Shown in pieces: positions 27,073 through 36,061 of a stretch of DNA of 64,000 nucleotides. Below the pieces are notes generated by a model that was not told where the DNA came from, searched no databases, and saw only the letters and a program-made list of their open reading frames with translations. The stretch comes from Pseudomonas sp. MWU16-30317 (GTDB lineage Bacteria > Pseudomonadota > Gammaproteobacteria > Pseudomonadales > Pseudomonadaceae), in the NCBI RefSeq assembly GCF_020515695.1, contig NZ_JAIWJA010000001.1:558001-622000 (forward strand), read 5' to 3'. Every line of letters starts with the position of its first letter. The first letter of the stretch is position 1. A program made the position numbers and the translations under genes.

Positions 27073-27345
27073 ATGCTGTCCACTTTAGAACTTCGCAACA
27101 TTATTGAAAGCAGCTTTCTGCCCATGCGCTGCCAATGCACCCAGGCTCAGGATAAATCCCTGACGGTACGGGTGTACGATCAAAAGACCGATCACATCGA
27201 CTTGACGGTTACCGGCATCAGCACCCAATCCTTGACCAGCAGCCGCGCCATTTCCAACTTGGTAGCGGGCCTGCGCAGCAATTTGGCCATCAATCACCAA
27301 AAAGGTCGCATCGAACAAGCCAAGCGCGCCAGCGCCAGCCTCTGA
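27073..27345 (+). CDS. DUF1652 domain protein
   Basis: This 90-residue soluble protein starts LSTLELRNIIESSFLPMRCQC and continues with SLTVRVYD, then ISTQSLTSSRAISNLVAGLR. It is a clear member of DUF1652, a family largely confined to Pseudomonas with unknown function. ATG 27073 follows AAGGAGA; the same frame is open from 27037 but without similarity. A strong terminator lies 33 bp after the stop, so it is a stand-alone gene. Its layout resembles the 88-residue protein at 13135-13401. Confidence 0.88.
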   Translation: MLSTLELRNIIESSFLPMRCQCTQAQDKSLTVRVYDQKTDHIDLTVTGISTQSLTSSRAISNLVAGLRSNLAINHQKGRIEQAKRASASL

Positions 27346-27377
27346 CGCGCCACCCGACCCCGGGCCGATAACAGACG

Positions 27378-27414
27378 AGCCGCCGATACTCTCAAGTGTC
27401 GGCGGCTTTTTGCT
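27378..27414 (+). terminator. Rho-independent terminator after the DUF1652 gene
   Basis: AGCCGCCGATACT and AGTGTCGGCGGCT pair around a CTCA loop, followed by a T5 run; a 13-bp stem with one G-U pair. Confidence 0.9.
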
Positions 27415-27444
27415 GTTCAGGGGTTCTCGCGAGGCCTCGCAGGA

Positions 27445-27720
27445 TCAATCCCGGTAGAACACCTGCACCAGGTGATAGCCGAACTTGCTCTTGACCGGGC
27501 CGTGCACTACGCGCAGAGGCTTTTTAAAGATGATCTGGTCGATAGCGCCGATCATCTGCCCTGGCCGTATCTCACCCAGATCGCCACCGCGCTTGGCTGA
27601 AGGGCATAGGGAGAATTTTTTCGCCAACACATCGAAGGCTTCGCCTTTGGCGATGCGTTGCTTGAGTTGTTCGGCCTCGTCGCTGGTCTTGACGAGGATG
27701 TGCCGGGCTTGTGCTTTCAT
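27445..27720 (-). CDS. ppiC: PpiC-type (parvulin) peptidyl-prolyl cis/trans isomerase
   Basis: This 91-residue protein consists of a single parvulin domain: ARHILVKT at residues 5-12, LAKKFSLCPSAKRGGDLGE in the middle, and FGYHLVQV at the end. These are the PpiC signatures. It has no signal peptide, so it is cytoplasmic, like E. coli PpiC. It catalyses proline isomerisation in protein folding; specific clients are unknown. The gene lies about 40 bp downstream of the hybrid kinase gene on the same strand and might be co-transcribed with it. Confidence 0.93.
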   Translation of the reverse strand: MKAQARHILVKTSDEAEQLKQRIAKGEAFDVLAKKFSLCPSAKRGGDLGEIRPGQMIGAIDQIIFKKPLRVVHGPVKSKFGYHLVQVFYRD

Positions 27721-27758
27721 GGGCGTGCTTGCTTTGTCTGGAGGGGGCGCGCAGGGGG

Positions 27759-29462
27759 CTACGCGTTGATCATGTCGCGAATCTTGTTCGCCAGGACGTC
27801 AATGGTAAAGGGTTTGGCGACCATGTCCGTAGCGTCGTCGAGAAAATGTTGCTTTTCGGCGGCTTTTTCGGCGTAACCGGTCATGAACAGTACCTTGAGC
27901 CCCGGCCGATGCTGGCGGGCGATCTCCGCCAACTGCCGGCCATTGAGGCCCGGCAACCCGATATCGGTGACCAGCAAGTCGATACGCAACGAGGATTCGA
28001 GCAGCGGTATGGCCGTGCGCGCATCGGCGGCGGGGTGACCACGGTAGCCCAGTTCGTCCAGCACGTTGAGCACCAGCATGCGCACCGCTTGATCGTCCTC
28101 GACCACCAATACGCTTTCGCCCTGCTGGGCGCGGGGGATGTTCTCTGGGGTCTGCAGCACGTTTTCGACCTGCACGGCATCGGCATGACGCGGCAGGTAG
28201 AGGTGCACCCGGGTCCCTTGGCCGACCGTGCTTTCGAGGCTGACGTGGCCCCCTGATTGCTGGGCGAAACCGTAGATCATCGACAGCCCCAGGCCGGTGC
28301 CCTGGCCGGTAGGCTTGGTGGTGAAAAACGGGTCGAAGGCTTTGGCCAACACCGCTGGCGACATCCCCGAGCCCGTGTCGGTGACACTGATCATCACGTA
28401 TTCGCCGGGCGCTACCGGCTCCAGGCCCAATTGACGCAAGCTGCCATCGAGCACGCAGTTGGCGGTCTCGACGCGCAGGACGCCACCGTCGGGCATGGCG
28501 TCGCGGGCGTTGATGACCAGGTTGAGCAGGGCGTTTTCCAGTTGATTGGCATCGGTGTCGACGGGCCAGATGTCGTGGCCGAAGCGGATGCGCAATTCGA
28601 TGTGTTCGCCTTTGGTGCGGCTTAGCAACTCTTCGAGTGAGTGGACCAATTGATTGGGGTCGATGCGCTGGCGATCCAGCGACTGGCGGCGCGAGAACGC
28701 CAACAGTCGATGGGTCAGGGCGGCAGCACGTTGCGCGGAGGTCACCGCGGCCTCGGCGAAGCGGGAAATCTCGGCGCTGCGGCCATTGGCGATGTAACGC
28801 TGCATCAAATCCAGGCTGCCGATGATGCCGGTGAGCATGTTGTTGAAGTCATGGGCGATGCCGCCGGTCAACTGGCCCACGGCCTCCATCTTCTGGGCAT
28901 GGCGCAGGGCGTCCTCTGCGCGCTCGCGTTCTTGCATTTCTTCGTGCAACCGCTGATGCATCTCGGTGCTGGCCTCGGAGCGCCTTTGCAGTTCAGCCTG
29001 TACCTCAAGGCGCGCATTGGCGTCGATGGCAGTGACCAGAATGCCGCTGATCTGGCCACTCTCGTCGCGCACCGGGCTGTAGGTGAGGTCAAGCCACACC
29101 TGGGCTTCATGGTCGCCGCGCGGTAATGAAAAGCCTTGCTCGACATAACTGCGCACCTCGCCGCCGAGCACCGCCTGGTAGATCGGGTCGGTGAACGGCC
29201 GCAGCTCCGGCCAGATCAGATCGACCGGTTGTCCGAACGCACGGGGATGCTTGCTGCCTGCCAGCAGAGCGAAGCTATCGTTATATAGCTGGCACAACTG
29301 TGGCCCCCACAGCAGCAGCATCGGCATCGGGCAGTGGATGATCATATCCACAGCGGTGCGCAGGCTCTGCGGCCACTGCTCCAGCGCTGGCAGGGGACTG
29401 GCGCTGGCATGTAGCCTCGAAATGAGCGTGGCCGCCATGCCGCCCTCGGACAATCCTTTCAT
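27759..29462 (-). CDS. PAS-containing hybrid histidine kinase with C-terminal receiver
   Basis: This 567-residue cytoplasmic protein carries a PAS/PAC-like sensor region (about 30-155), a short coiled coil (about 155-190) and a HisKA domain with phospho-acceptor [11 protein letters not shown] (His204). Then come the HATPase domain ([10 protein letters not shown] near 315; TDTGSGM; TGLGLSM) and a receiver domain starting near 445, with VVEDD and [13 protein letters not shown] (phospho-acceptor Asp). No membrane segment was seen, so the signal is intracellular. It probably autophosphorylates and passes the phosphate to its own receiver; the output partner is unknown. The ATG at 29462 is weakly supported by AAAGGG; it diverges from pilU. 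Confidence 0.92.
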   Translation of the reverse strand: MKGLSEGGMAATLISRLHASASPLPALEQWPQSLRTAVDMIIHCPMPMLLLWGPQLCQLYNDSFALLAGSKHPRAFGQPVDLIWPELRPFTDPIYQAVLGGEVRSYVEQGFSLPRGDHEAQVWLDLTYSPVRDESGQISGILVTAIDANARLEVQAELQRRSEASTEMHQRLHEEMQERERAEDALRHAQKMEAVGQLTGGIAHDFNNMLTGIIGSLDLMQRYIANGRSAEISRFAEAAVTSAQRAAALTHRLLAFSRRQSLDRQRIDPNQLVHSLEELLSRTKGEHIELRIRFGHDIWPVDTDANQLENALLNLVINARDAMPDGGVLRVETANCVLDGSLRQLGLEPVAPGEYVMISVTDTGSGMSPAVLAKAFDPFFTTKPTGQGTGLGLSMIYGFAQQSGGHVSLESTVGQGTRVHLYLPRHADAVQVENVLQTPENIPRAQQGESVLVVEDDQAVRMLVLNVLDELGYRGHPAADARTAIPLLESSLRIDLLVTDIGLPGLNGRQLAEIARQHRPGLKVLFMTGYAEKAAEKQHFLDDATDMVAKPFTIDVLANKIRDMINA

Positions 29463-29547
29463 TGCATTACCCTTTATTTGCACGTTGGCCTGAAAAACCG
29501 CCAAGCTATAGCTTACTTCCTATCGATTGCCGCGCGGACTTTGCCCC

Positions 29548-30705
29548 ATGGATATCCAGGCCCTGTTGAAAACCCTCGTCAGCCAGGACGGCTCCGATCT
29601 CTATCTGTCCACAGGGGCGCCGCCTTGTGCGAAGTTCAATGGCGTACTCAAGCCGTTGAGCAGCGAATCACTCAAGCCAGGCGAGATCGCCGCCATTGCC
29701 ATGGACATCATGGACGCCGAACAGCGCCTGGAGTTCGACCGCGATCTGGAAATGAACCTCGCGCTGTCGATGCACGGCGTCGGGCGGTTTCGGATCAATA
29801 TCTTCAAGCAACGCAACGAAGTGTCGATCGTCGCCCGCAACATCAAGCTCGATATCCCCAAATTCGAGGACCTCAAGCTGCCGCCGATCCTGCTCGACGT
29901 GATCATGCGCAAGCGCGGGCTGGTGCTGTTCGTCGGCGCCACGGGTTCTGGCAAGTCGACTTCGCTGGCAGCGCTGATCGATTATCGCAATCGCAGCAGC
30001 AGCGGCCACATCATCACCATCGAAGACCCGGTGGAGTATATCCATCGCCACAAGAAGTCGATCATCAATCAGCGCGAAGTCGGCGTCGATACCCGCAGCT
30101 TCCAGGCGGCGCTGAAAAATACCCTGCGCCAGGCCCCGGACGTGATCCTGATCGGCGAGATCCGCGACCGCGAGACCATGGAGCATGCGCTGGCCTTCGC
30201 CGACACTGGCCACCTGGCGATCTCGACCTTGCACGCCAACAACGCCAACCAGGCGCTGGACCGGATCATCAACTTTTTTCCGGAAGACCGCCGCCCGCAA
30301 TTGCTCAATGACCTGGGCAACAACCTGCAGGCGTTCGTGTCCCAGCGGCTGGTCAAGACCGTCGACAACAAGCGGCGGGCGGCGGTAGAGGTGATGCTGG
30401 GCTCTTCGACCATTCGCGACCTGATTCACCGTGGCGAATTCAGCGATCTCAAGGGCATCATGGAAAAGGCCGGTAACCAGGGCATGCAGACGTTCGACAG
30501 CGCGTTGTTTGATCTGGTCGTCGAAGGCGCTATCGACGAGGAAGAAGCGCTGAAGAACGCCGATTCGCAGAACAACCTGCGCCTGCGCCTCAAGCTGCAC
30601 GCCGACGGCGGCGCCACCCATACCTCGGCCCCGGCGGCGCCTACGCCGGTGAAGGAATTGCCCAAGGGCGACTGGGGGCTGGTCAACGACGAAGAGCAGG
30701 TGTGA
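29548..30705 (+). CDS. pilU: Type IV pilus retraction ATPase PilU
   Basis: This 385-residue protein is of the PilT/PilU class. It has Walker A GATGSGKST (about 131-139), Asp box and Walker B region VILIGEIRDRETMEHAL, and the His box HANNANQALDRIINFFPEDRRPQ. The extended C-terminal tail (about 350-385, Pro/Ala-rich, ending DWGLVNDEEQV) and the overall sequence fit PilU rather than PilT. PilU forms a hexamer that works with PilT to depolymerise the pilus during twitching. pilT is usually its upstream neighbour but is absent here: the gene is preceded by the divergent kinase. The ATG at 29548 has no strong ribosome site. Confidence 0.93.
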   Translation: MDIQALLKTLVSQDGSDLYLSTGAPPCAKFNGVLKPLSSESLKPGEIAAIAMDIMDAEQRLEFDRDLEMNLALSMHGVGRFRINIFKQRNEVSIVARNIKLDIPKFEDLKLPPILLDVIMRKRGLVLFVGATGSGKSTSLAALIDYRNRSSSGHIITIEDPVEYIHRHKKSIINQREVGVDTRSFQAALKNTLRQAPDVILIGEIRDRETMEHALAFADTGHLAISTLHANNANQALDRIINFFPEDRRPQLLNDLGNNLQAFVSQRLVKTVDNKRRAAVEVMLGSSTIRDLIHRGEFSDLKGIMEKAGNQGMQTFDSALFDLVVEGAIDEEEALKNADSQNNLRLRLKLHADGGATHTSAPAAPTPVKELPKGDWGLVNDEEQV

Positions 30706-30729
30706 TTCGAGATTTGCGTTGATGCATCT

Positions 30730-30799
30730 GGCCTTTTCGCGGGCAAGCCTCGCTCCCACGGCGTCAATTGTGGGAGCGAGGCTTGCCCGCGAAGAGGCC
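30730..30799. repeat. Long perfect REP palindrome downstream of pilU
   Basis: The arms cttttcgcgggcaagcctcg and cgaggcttgcccgcgaagag, with internal ctccca/tgggag, fold into a stem of about 30 bp around a GGCGTCAATT loop. It lies between the convergent pilU and bdhA stops and may block read-through from both sides. Confidence 0.85.
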
Positions 30800-30819
30800 A
30801 ATCCGGCTGACATCAGAAC

Positions 30820-31590
30820 TCAGTGCGCCAGCCAGCCCCCGTCGACATTCCACGCCGCCCCGCGGACCTGGTTGCCGGCCTCGCTGCACAGGAACAGCAC
30901 CAGCTCGCCCAGGTGGCTGGGGGTGACGAACTCCAGTGACGGTTGCTTCTCGGCGAGCAGTTCGTGTTGCGCCTGCTCAGCGTCGACGCCCTTGGCGATA
31001 CGCGCATCGATCTGCTGTTGCACCAAGGGCGTCAGCACAAAGCCTGGGCAGATGGCGTTACAGGTGACCTGGGTGGTAGCGGTTTCGAGGCCGATGACCT
31101 TGGTCAGACCGATTACACCGTGCTTGGCTGCGACATAGGCGGCCTTGCCGATCGAGCCGACCTGGCCGTGCACCGAGGCGATATTGATGATCCGCCCCCA
31201 GCCACGCTCACGCATGCCGGGCAGGCTCAGGCGGCTGGCGTGAAACACCGACGACAGGTTGATCGCGAGGATGGCGTCCCATTGCTCGACCGGGAAATCT
31301 TCGACCGCGTCGACGTGCTGGATACCGGCGTTATTGATCAAGATATCGATGCCGGCAAAGTCGTCGCGGGCGTAGTCGATCATTGCGGCGATCTGCTGCG
31401 GATCGCTGACATCAGCCGGGTGGTGACCGACTTGCGTGCCATGCGCGGCCACTTGCGCGATGGCCGCGCTGGCATCGCCAAAGCCATTGAGGATGACATT
31501 GGCGCCGGCCTTGGCCAGGCACAGTGCGATGCCCAGGCCGATGCCGCTGGTAGAGCCGGTGACCAATGCAGTCTTGCCTTTCAGAATCAT
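30820..31590 (-). CDS. bdhA: 3-hydroxybutyrate dehydrogenase
   Basis: This 256-residue classical short-chain dehydrogenase has the NAD-binding TGSTSGIGLG at 11-20, NNAG at 86-89 and the catalytic triad Ser139, Tyr152 and Lys156 (YVAAK). SVHG, QVGSIGKAAY and the C-terminal AWNVDGGW are characteristic of D-3-hydroxybutyrate dehydrogenase (HBDH), which interconverts 3-hydroxybutyrate and acetoacetate with NAD. Nearby on the same strand is an acyl-CoA synthetase that could activate a keto- or short-chain acid, although another gene lies between them. ATG 31590 is the family start. No dedicated regulator is adjacent. Confidence 0.92.
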   Translation of the reverse strand: MILKGKTALVTGSTSGIGLGIALCLAKAGANVILNGFGDASAAIAQVAAHGTQVGHHPADVSDPQQIAAMIDYARDDFAGIDILINNAGIQHVDAVEDFPVEQWDAILAINLSSVFHASRLSLPGMRERGWGRIINIASVHGQVGSIGKAAYVAAKHGVIGLTKVIGLETATTQVTCNAICPGFVLTPLVQQQIDARIAKGVDAEQAQHELLAEKQPSLEFVTPSHLGELVLFLCSEAGNQVRGAAWNVDGGWLAH

Positions 31591-31675
31591 TGCCTGTCTC
31601 CCGTCGTTGTTATCGTTCTGAGTGCTGTCTTTGTAGCAGCTGCGCGGGAAATCTGCCGTGTTCCATCGGAGATCG

Positions 31676-32611
31676 CTACTCGGCGAATACCAGGGCCTTG
31701 AGCCCGGCTTCGGGGTCGATGTCGACGAACTCCGGCGGATTTTCCAGGCGCTGCCGGAAGCGCAACTGCGGTGCTTCGGTGGCCATGCAGTCGATCAGGA
31801 AGTCCGCGCCCACCTGCGGGTCGTTGAGGCAGGCCAGTACCTGACCGCCCGCGCTGAGAACTTCCGGCAGGCGGCGCAGGACCTTGCGGTAATCGTGAGT
31901 GAGAACGAAGCTGCCTTTCTGGAATGACGGTGGATCGATGATCACCAGATCGTAAGGCCCGGCCTTGATCACCTTGCCCCAGGACTTGAACAGATCGTGG
32001 CCCATGAAGCTGACCTTGCTCAGGTCGTGATCGTTGAGGCGGTGGTTGTCGCGTCCGCGGCTCAAGGCGGCCTTGGCCATGTCGAGGTTGACCACGCACG
32101 ACGCTCCGCCAGCGATTGCCGCCACCGAGAAGCCACAGGTGTAAGCGAATAGATTGAGCACCCGCTTGCCTTGAGCGTTGGCCTGTACCCACTGACGGCC
32201 GTAGCGCATGTCCAGGAACAGCCCGGTGTTCTGCGAGCGGCCGAGGTCCAGCTGATAGCGCAGGCCGTTTTCCTCGATCACCCAAGGCGAGATGATTTCG
32301 CCGAGCAGGCATTCGGTAGGGCTGGCGGGCAGGTAGCGGTGTTGCAGCAGCACGGCCTTGCCGCCTGCCAGGGTCCAGGCCGGTTGGGCCGCCCACTGCA
32401 ACAGCAAGGTCTTGAGCGCCTGCAGCTGCGGGGCCTGCGGCTCGCGAAACAGCGACACCAGCACCATGCCTTGCAGCCAGTCCACCGTCACCTGCTCCAG
32501 CCCCGGCCAGCGTTGCCCGCGACCGTGCAGCAGGCGCCGAGCCTCGCCGGTGGGCTGGGCGAGGGCGAGGTCGAGGTGTTGCTGCAGCACGGTCAGGGCG
32601 TCGGGCGTCAT
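31676..32611 (-). CDS. Class I SAM-dependent methyltransferase, RlmI/RlmK-like
   Basis: This 311-residue protein has the SAM-binding stretch VLNLFAYTCGFSVAAIAGGA and the catalytic-type motif VIIDPPSFQ, preceded by the typical RQNTGLF-like segment (RSQNTGLFLDMRYGR). This is the C-terminal domain shared by the 23S rRNA m5C/m2G methyltransferases RlmI and RlmK. The N-terminal PUA domain of RlmI is missing, so it is a shorter relative with an unknown RNA target. It lies upstream of bdhA on the same strand, with 85 bp between them. Confidence 0.85.
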   Translation of the reverse strand: MTPDALTVLQQHLDLALAQPTGEARRLLHGRGQRWPGLEQVTVDWLQGMVLVSLFREPQAPQLQALKTLLLQWAAQPAWTLAGGKAVLLQHRYLPASPTECLLGEIISPWVIEENGLRYQLDLGRSQNTGLFLDMRYGRQWVQANAQGKRVLNLFAYTCGFSVAAIAGGASCVVNLDMAKAALSRGRDNHRLNDHDLSKVSFMGHDLFKSWGKVIKAGPYDLVIIDPPSFQKGSFVLTHDYRKVLRRLPEVLSAGGQVLACLNDPQVGADFLIDCMATEAPQLRFRQRLENPPEFVDIDPEAGLKALVFAE

Positions 32612-32682
32612 GGATAGTGTTCACAGGCAAAAACAGGGGCGCGCATTCTAGCGGGTTTGACGCAAATCGGGTGGCTCCTCCC

Positions 32683-32721
32683 GTGGGAGCGGGCTCTGCC
32701 CGCGAAAGAGCCCGCTCCGAC
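32683..32721. repeat. REP-type inverted repeat
   Basis: The arms gtgggagcgggctct and agagcccgctccgac flank gcccgcgaa. This single REP palindrome sits between the methyltransferase gene and the acyl-CoA synthetase stop. Confidence 0.75.
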
Positions 32722-32733
32722 AAGGCACGGAGT

Positions 32734-34416
32734 TCAGCTGTGGAAATCCTCTTCGAAATATTCCTGGTCGCGGCGCACCGCCGACTCGCGCACCCGCGCC
32801 TCAAGCAGGCGCAGCTCCACCCGACGAATCTTGCCGGAGATGGTCTTGGGCAGCTCGGTGACGAACTCCAGGCGTCGCACGCGCTTGTAGGGTGCGAGCT
32901 TCTCGCGGGCGAACACGAACAGCAGGCGGGCCAGGTGCGCGTCGGCCTCGACGCCCTCGGCCAGAATCACAAAGGCCTTGGGCACCGACAGACGCTGGGG
33001 ATCCGGGCTTGGCACCACGGCCACTTCAACCACGGCCGGGTGCTCGATCAGCAGGCTCTCCAGTTCGAACGGGCTGATGCGGTAATCCGAGACTTTGAAC
33101 ACATCATCGGCGCGACCAACGAAGGTGATGTAGCCGTCGCTATCGATGGCGGCGGTATCGCCGGTGCGGTACACGCCGCCGCGCATGGCGTCGGCGGTCT
33201 TGTCGGGGGCATCGGCGTAGCCCAGCATCAGCCCCATTGGTGCGCCCGACAACGGCAAGGCCACTTCGCCTTCGCTGGCAGGCTGGCCATCAGGGTCGAG
33301 CAGCGTGACCTGATACCCCGGCAGCGGCCGGCCCATGGACCCCGGCTTGAGCAGCTGGCCAGGACTGTTGCCCACCAGCGCGGTGGTCTCGGACTGGCCG
33401 AAGCCGTCGCGCAGGTTCAAGCCCCAGACGGCCTTGATATGTTCGATGATTTCCGGGTTCAGCGGCTCGCCGGCCCCGACCAGTTCGCGCAGCTGCCCCT
33501 GCCGGCCGTTGAGGTCGAGCTGGATCAGCATTCGCCACACCGTGGGCGGTGCACACAGGCTGGTGATGCCATGTTGCGCGATGATCTCCAGCAGTGCCGC
33601 CGGGTTGAAGCGCGGGGTGTTATGAATGAACACGCAGGCGCCGGCGTTCCACGGTGCGAACACGCAGCTCCAGGCATGCTTGGCCCAGCCGGGTGAGGAG
33701 ATGTTGAGGTGAATGTCTCCTGGCTGCAGGCCGATCCAGTACAGCGTCGACAGGTGCCCCACCGGGTAGCTCTGCTGGCTGTGCAGGACCATCTTCGGCT
33801 TTGACGTGGTGCCCGACGTGAAATACAGCAGCGCCGGGTCAGTGGCCAGGGTAGGGCCGCTGGGGACAAAACTGAGCGGATAGTGACGGGCGTCTTCATG
33901 ATCGATCCAGCCGTCCATCCGGGCGCCGACGCTCAGGCGCGTGTAATCACCGGCCAGGTCCGCAAACTTGTCGACCCACTCGCTGCCCGCCACGACATGG
34001 CGGACCTGACCGCGATCGAGGCGGTCGCGCAGATCCTCGGTGGTCAGCAAGGTGGTGGCGGGGATCACGATCGCGCCCAGCTTGAAGGCTGCCAGCAGCG
34101 TTTCCCAAAGCGCCACATGGTTGCCGAGCATCACCAGCAATCGATCGCCGCGCTGCACCCCCAGCCAGCGCAGGTGATTGGCGACCTGATTGGAACGCTG
34201 CGAGAGTTGCTCGAAGCTGTAGCGGTTGGATTGGCCGTCGTGCTCGACGATCCACAGCGCCGTGGCGCCATTGCCGCTGGCCATGTCATCGAAGTAATCG
34301 AGCGCCCAGTTGAAATGGGTCAGTTGCGGCCAGCGAAAATCCCGGGCGGCGGTGGCGTAGTCGGTGCGGTGGGCAAGCAGAAAGTCTCGAGCGGCGATGA
34401 ACTCGGGGCAGGGCAT
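32734..34416 (-). CDS. Acyl-CoA synthetase, AMP-forming (medium-chain/AcsA-like)
   Basis: This 560-residue adenylate-forming enzyme has the AMP-binding loop LLYFTSGTTSKPKMV (residues about 196-210), DGFGQSETTALVGN in the core, YRTGDTA and the hinge region ADDVFKVSDYRISP. The C-terminal catalytic lysine lies in LPKTISGKIRRVELR. It activates a carboxylic acid to its CoA thioester through an acyl-adenylate. The sequence resembles the medium-chain or acetoacetyl/acetyl type of pseudomonad; the substrate cannot be fixed. The proximity of bdhA suggests short-chain hydroxy- or keto-acid use. The ATG at 34416 is the only reasonable start. Confidence 0.88.
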   Translation of the reverse strand: MPCPEFIAARDFLLAHRTDYATAARDFRWPQLTHFNWALDYFDDMASGNGATALWIVEHDGQSNRYSFEQLSQRSNQVANHLRWLGVQRGDRLLVMLGNHVALWETLLAAFKLGAIVIPATTLLTTEDLRDRLDRGQVRHVVAGSEWVDKFADLAGDYTRLSVGARMDGWIDHEDARHYPLSFVPSGPTLATDPALLYFTSGTTSKPKMVLHSQQSYPVGHLSTLYWIGLQPGDIHLNISSPGWAKHAWSCVFAPWNAGACVFIHNTPRFNPAALLEIIAQHGITSLCAPPTVWRMLIQLDLNGRQGQLRELVGAGEPLNPEIIEHIKAVWGLNLRDGFGQSETTALVGNSPGQLLKPGSMGRPLPGYQVTLLDPDGQPASEGEVALPLSGAPMGLMLGYADAPDKTADAMRGGVYRTGDTAAIDSDGYITFVGRADDVFKVSDYRISPFELESLLIEHPAVVEVAVVPSPDPQRLSVPKAFVILAEGVEADAHLARLLFVFAREKLAPYKRVRRLEFVTELPKTISGKIRRVELRLLEARVRESAVRRDQEYFEEDFHS

Positions 34417-34465
34417 GGCGGTGTCCTATTTTTATTATTGTGCTCAGGTGCGGGAAGCGGGAGGC

Positions 34466-34583
34466 CAGCCTCAAGCCGCAACCTGCAAGCTAGTACAGGT
34501 TAGGCCAGCAATACGTTGTTCAAGCAGGTAAATCTGCCGATTGGTTATGCAAAATAGCTCGAGGCTTGCCGCTTGCAGCTCCC
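34466..34583. repeat. Degenerate dispersed-repeat remnant
   Basis: AGCCTCAAGCCGCAACCTGCAAGC (34468-34491) and the partly complementary gaggcttgccgcttgcagct (34561-34580) look like decayed arms of a Pseudomonas intergenic repeat in the gap between the acyl-CoA synthetase and thioredoxin genes. Pairing is imperfect. Confidence 0.35.
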
Positions 34584-34662
34584 TGATCCCTGCGAATCCA
34601 GGGAACGTCAGGCCCGGCGTGAGCTCCAATGAAGTAATGCCCCGGTCACTCAAGGAACCACC

Positions 34663-34989
34663 ATGCAGGACACCTATAGCGCAGATCAACCCGACCGCAC
34701 CGACGTCAACGCTCACAAGGGCCCTGCGGTGATCGAGTTCGGCACGAACTGGTGTGGCCATTGCCAGGCTGCGCAACCGTTGCTCAAGCAAGTATTTGCC
34801 GACTTCCCGCAAGTGCACCACCTGAAGGTCGAGGATGCCAGCGGTCGCCCATTGGGGCGCTCGTTCAGGGTCAAGCTGTGGCCTACGTTGATCTTCCTTC
34901 AGGATGGCCAGGAGGTGTCGCGCCTGGTGCGGCCAACTCGGATCAGCGATATCGAGGAAGCTTTCGAGCAACTGACCCACGAGGCCTGA
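34663..34989 (+). CDS. Thioredoxin-family protein with CGHC active site
   Basis: This 108-residue thioredoxin fold has active site NWCGHCQ (Cys31 and Cys34) and the conserved cis-proline in KLWPTLIF (Pro74). The dipeptide between the cysteines is Gly-His, as in protein disulfide isomerases, instead of the Gly-Pro of TrxA. That predicts a more oxidising redox potential. There is no signal peptide, so it is cytoplasmic. Similar small proteins are common as second thioredoxins in pseudomonads. The start at ATG 34663 follows AAGGAACC. It stands alone; a REP sequence follows. Confidence 0.88.
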   Translation: MQDTYSADQPDRTDVNAHKGPAVIEFGTNWCGHCQAAQPLLKQVFADFPQVHHLKVEDASGRPLGRSFRVKLWPTLIFLQDGQEVSRLVRPTRISDIEEAFEQLTHEA

Positions 34990-35014
34990 TCGCCGCTGAC
35001 GTCGTACCCTGCCT

Positions 35015-35045
35015 ATAGCGAGGGGGCTTGCCCCCGAAAGCCCCA
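35015..35045. repeat. REP-type palindrome
   Basis: tatagcgagggggcttgcccccgaaagcccc is a REP of the tgtagcgaggggg class, placed between the thioredoxin stop and the AraC gene. A partner-like gcaaGccccgtggcag follows near 35085. Confidence 0.65.
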
Positions 35046-35184
35046 ACGCATCAGCAGCACGGCCACGGACGTTGCGTATTCGCAGGCAAGCCCCGTGGCA
35101 GTCGCGCGCCAGGGTGATCTTTACCCGCCGCCAACAGTGATATCCTGCTGGCCGTAAACTCCTGACGCCCGCGATCTCGATACC

Positions 35185-35982
35185 ATGGCCCTCGCCGCAC
35201 CCCCAGACTTGAGCGACCCCTCCGTCCCGGTACTGCCCCTGGCGCGCACCTATGCCCGTGGGCATTTCACCGAGCCGCATTGTCATGATTGGGGGCAGGT
35301 GCTGTATGCGGTGTCCGGGGTGATGTGGGTCGAAACGCCGCGCGAGGCCATCGCGGTGCCGCCGCAACGGGCGGTATGGCTGCCGCCTGGCGTGCTCCAT
35401 GGGATCCGCGTGGTGTCGGACCTGCAGATGCGCAACATCTATCTGCGACCCGCCCTGGCGGCAACGCTGGATGGGCAAGTGCGGGTGCTGGAGGTCAACG
35501 GCCTGCTGCGCGAACTTATCGTCGGGTTGGTGGCACAGGCTTATGATCCCTTGGGCGCGGCCACCGGCGCCGAGCCGGATTATTACGAAGCGCTGGTCGG
35601 TCTGGCCTTGCTGGAGCTCAAACGTGCTCAGCACCGCGGGGCGAGTATCCCCATGCCCGAACACAGCGACCGGCGGCTGCGCAGCCTGTGCCAGGCGGTG
35701 ATCGACTCGCCTTCGCTGGACATCTCTTTCGAGCAGCATGCCGAGCAGGTCGGTGCCAGCGTGCGCACCCTGGCCCGGCTGTTTCAGGCAAGCATGGGTG
35801 TCGGCTTTGCCCAATGGCGCCGTCAGGTGCAACTGGCCACGGCGACCGCGCAGTTGCTGCAAGGGTTGCCCGTGAGTCGGGTCGCGCACGCCCTGGGCTA
35901 TTCACCCAGCAGTTTCAGCGACATGTTCCGCCGCGAGCGCGGGATGTCGCCCTCGGCCTTCATGCTGGAAACTGGCCGATAA
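35185..35982 (+). CDS. AraC-family regulator with N-terminal cupin
   Basis: This 265-residue protein has a cupin sensor (about 15-110: ARGHFTEPHCHDWGQVLYAVSG and AVWLPPGVLHGI, carrying cupin His/Glu positions) and a C-terminal AraC DNA-binding domain (about 165-262). The latter shows RTLARLFQASMGVGFAQWRRQ and VAHALGYSPSSFSDMFRRERGMSPS. It probably senses a small ligand and controls the oxidoreductase 80 bp downstream or the efflux genes after that. The ATG at 35185 follows no strong ribosome site, and no better start exists. Confidence 0.9.
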   Translation: MALAAPPDLSDPSVPVLPLARTYARGHFTEPHCHDWGQVLYAVSGVMWVETPREAIAVPPQRAVWLPPGVLHGIRVVSDLQMRNIYLRPALAATLDGQVRVLEVNGLLRELIVGLVAQAYDPLGAATGAEPDYYEALVGLALLELKRAQHRGASIPMPEHSDRRLRSLCQAVIDSPSLDISFEQHAEQVGASVRTLARLFQASMGVGFAQWRRQVQLATATAQLLQGLPVSRVAHALGYSPSSFSDMFRRERGMSPSAFMLETGR

Positions 35983-36061
35983 ACCGAAGCTCTTGGCCGA
36001 TACCCCCTGTGAAGCCGCCATACACTGGCGCCACAGTCAATCGACCCAAGGAGCAACCCCC

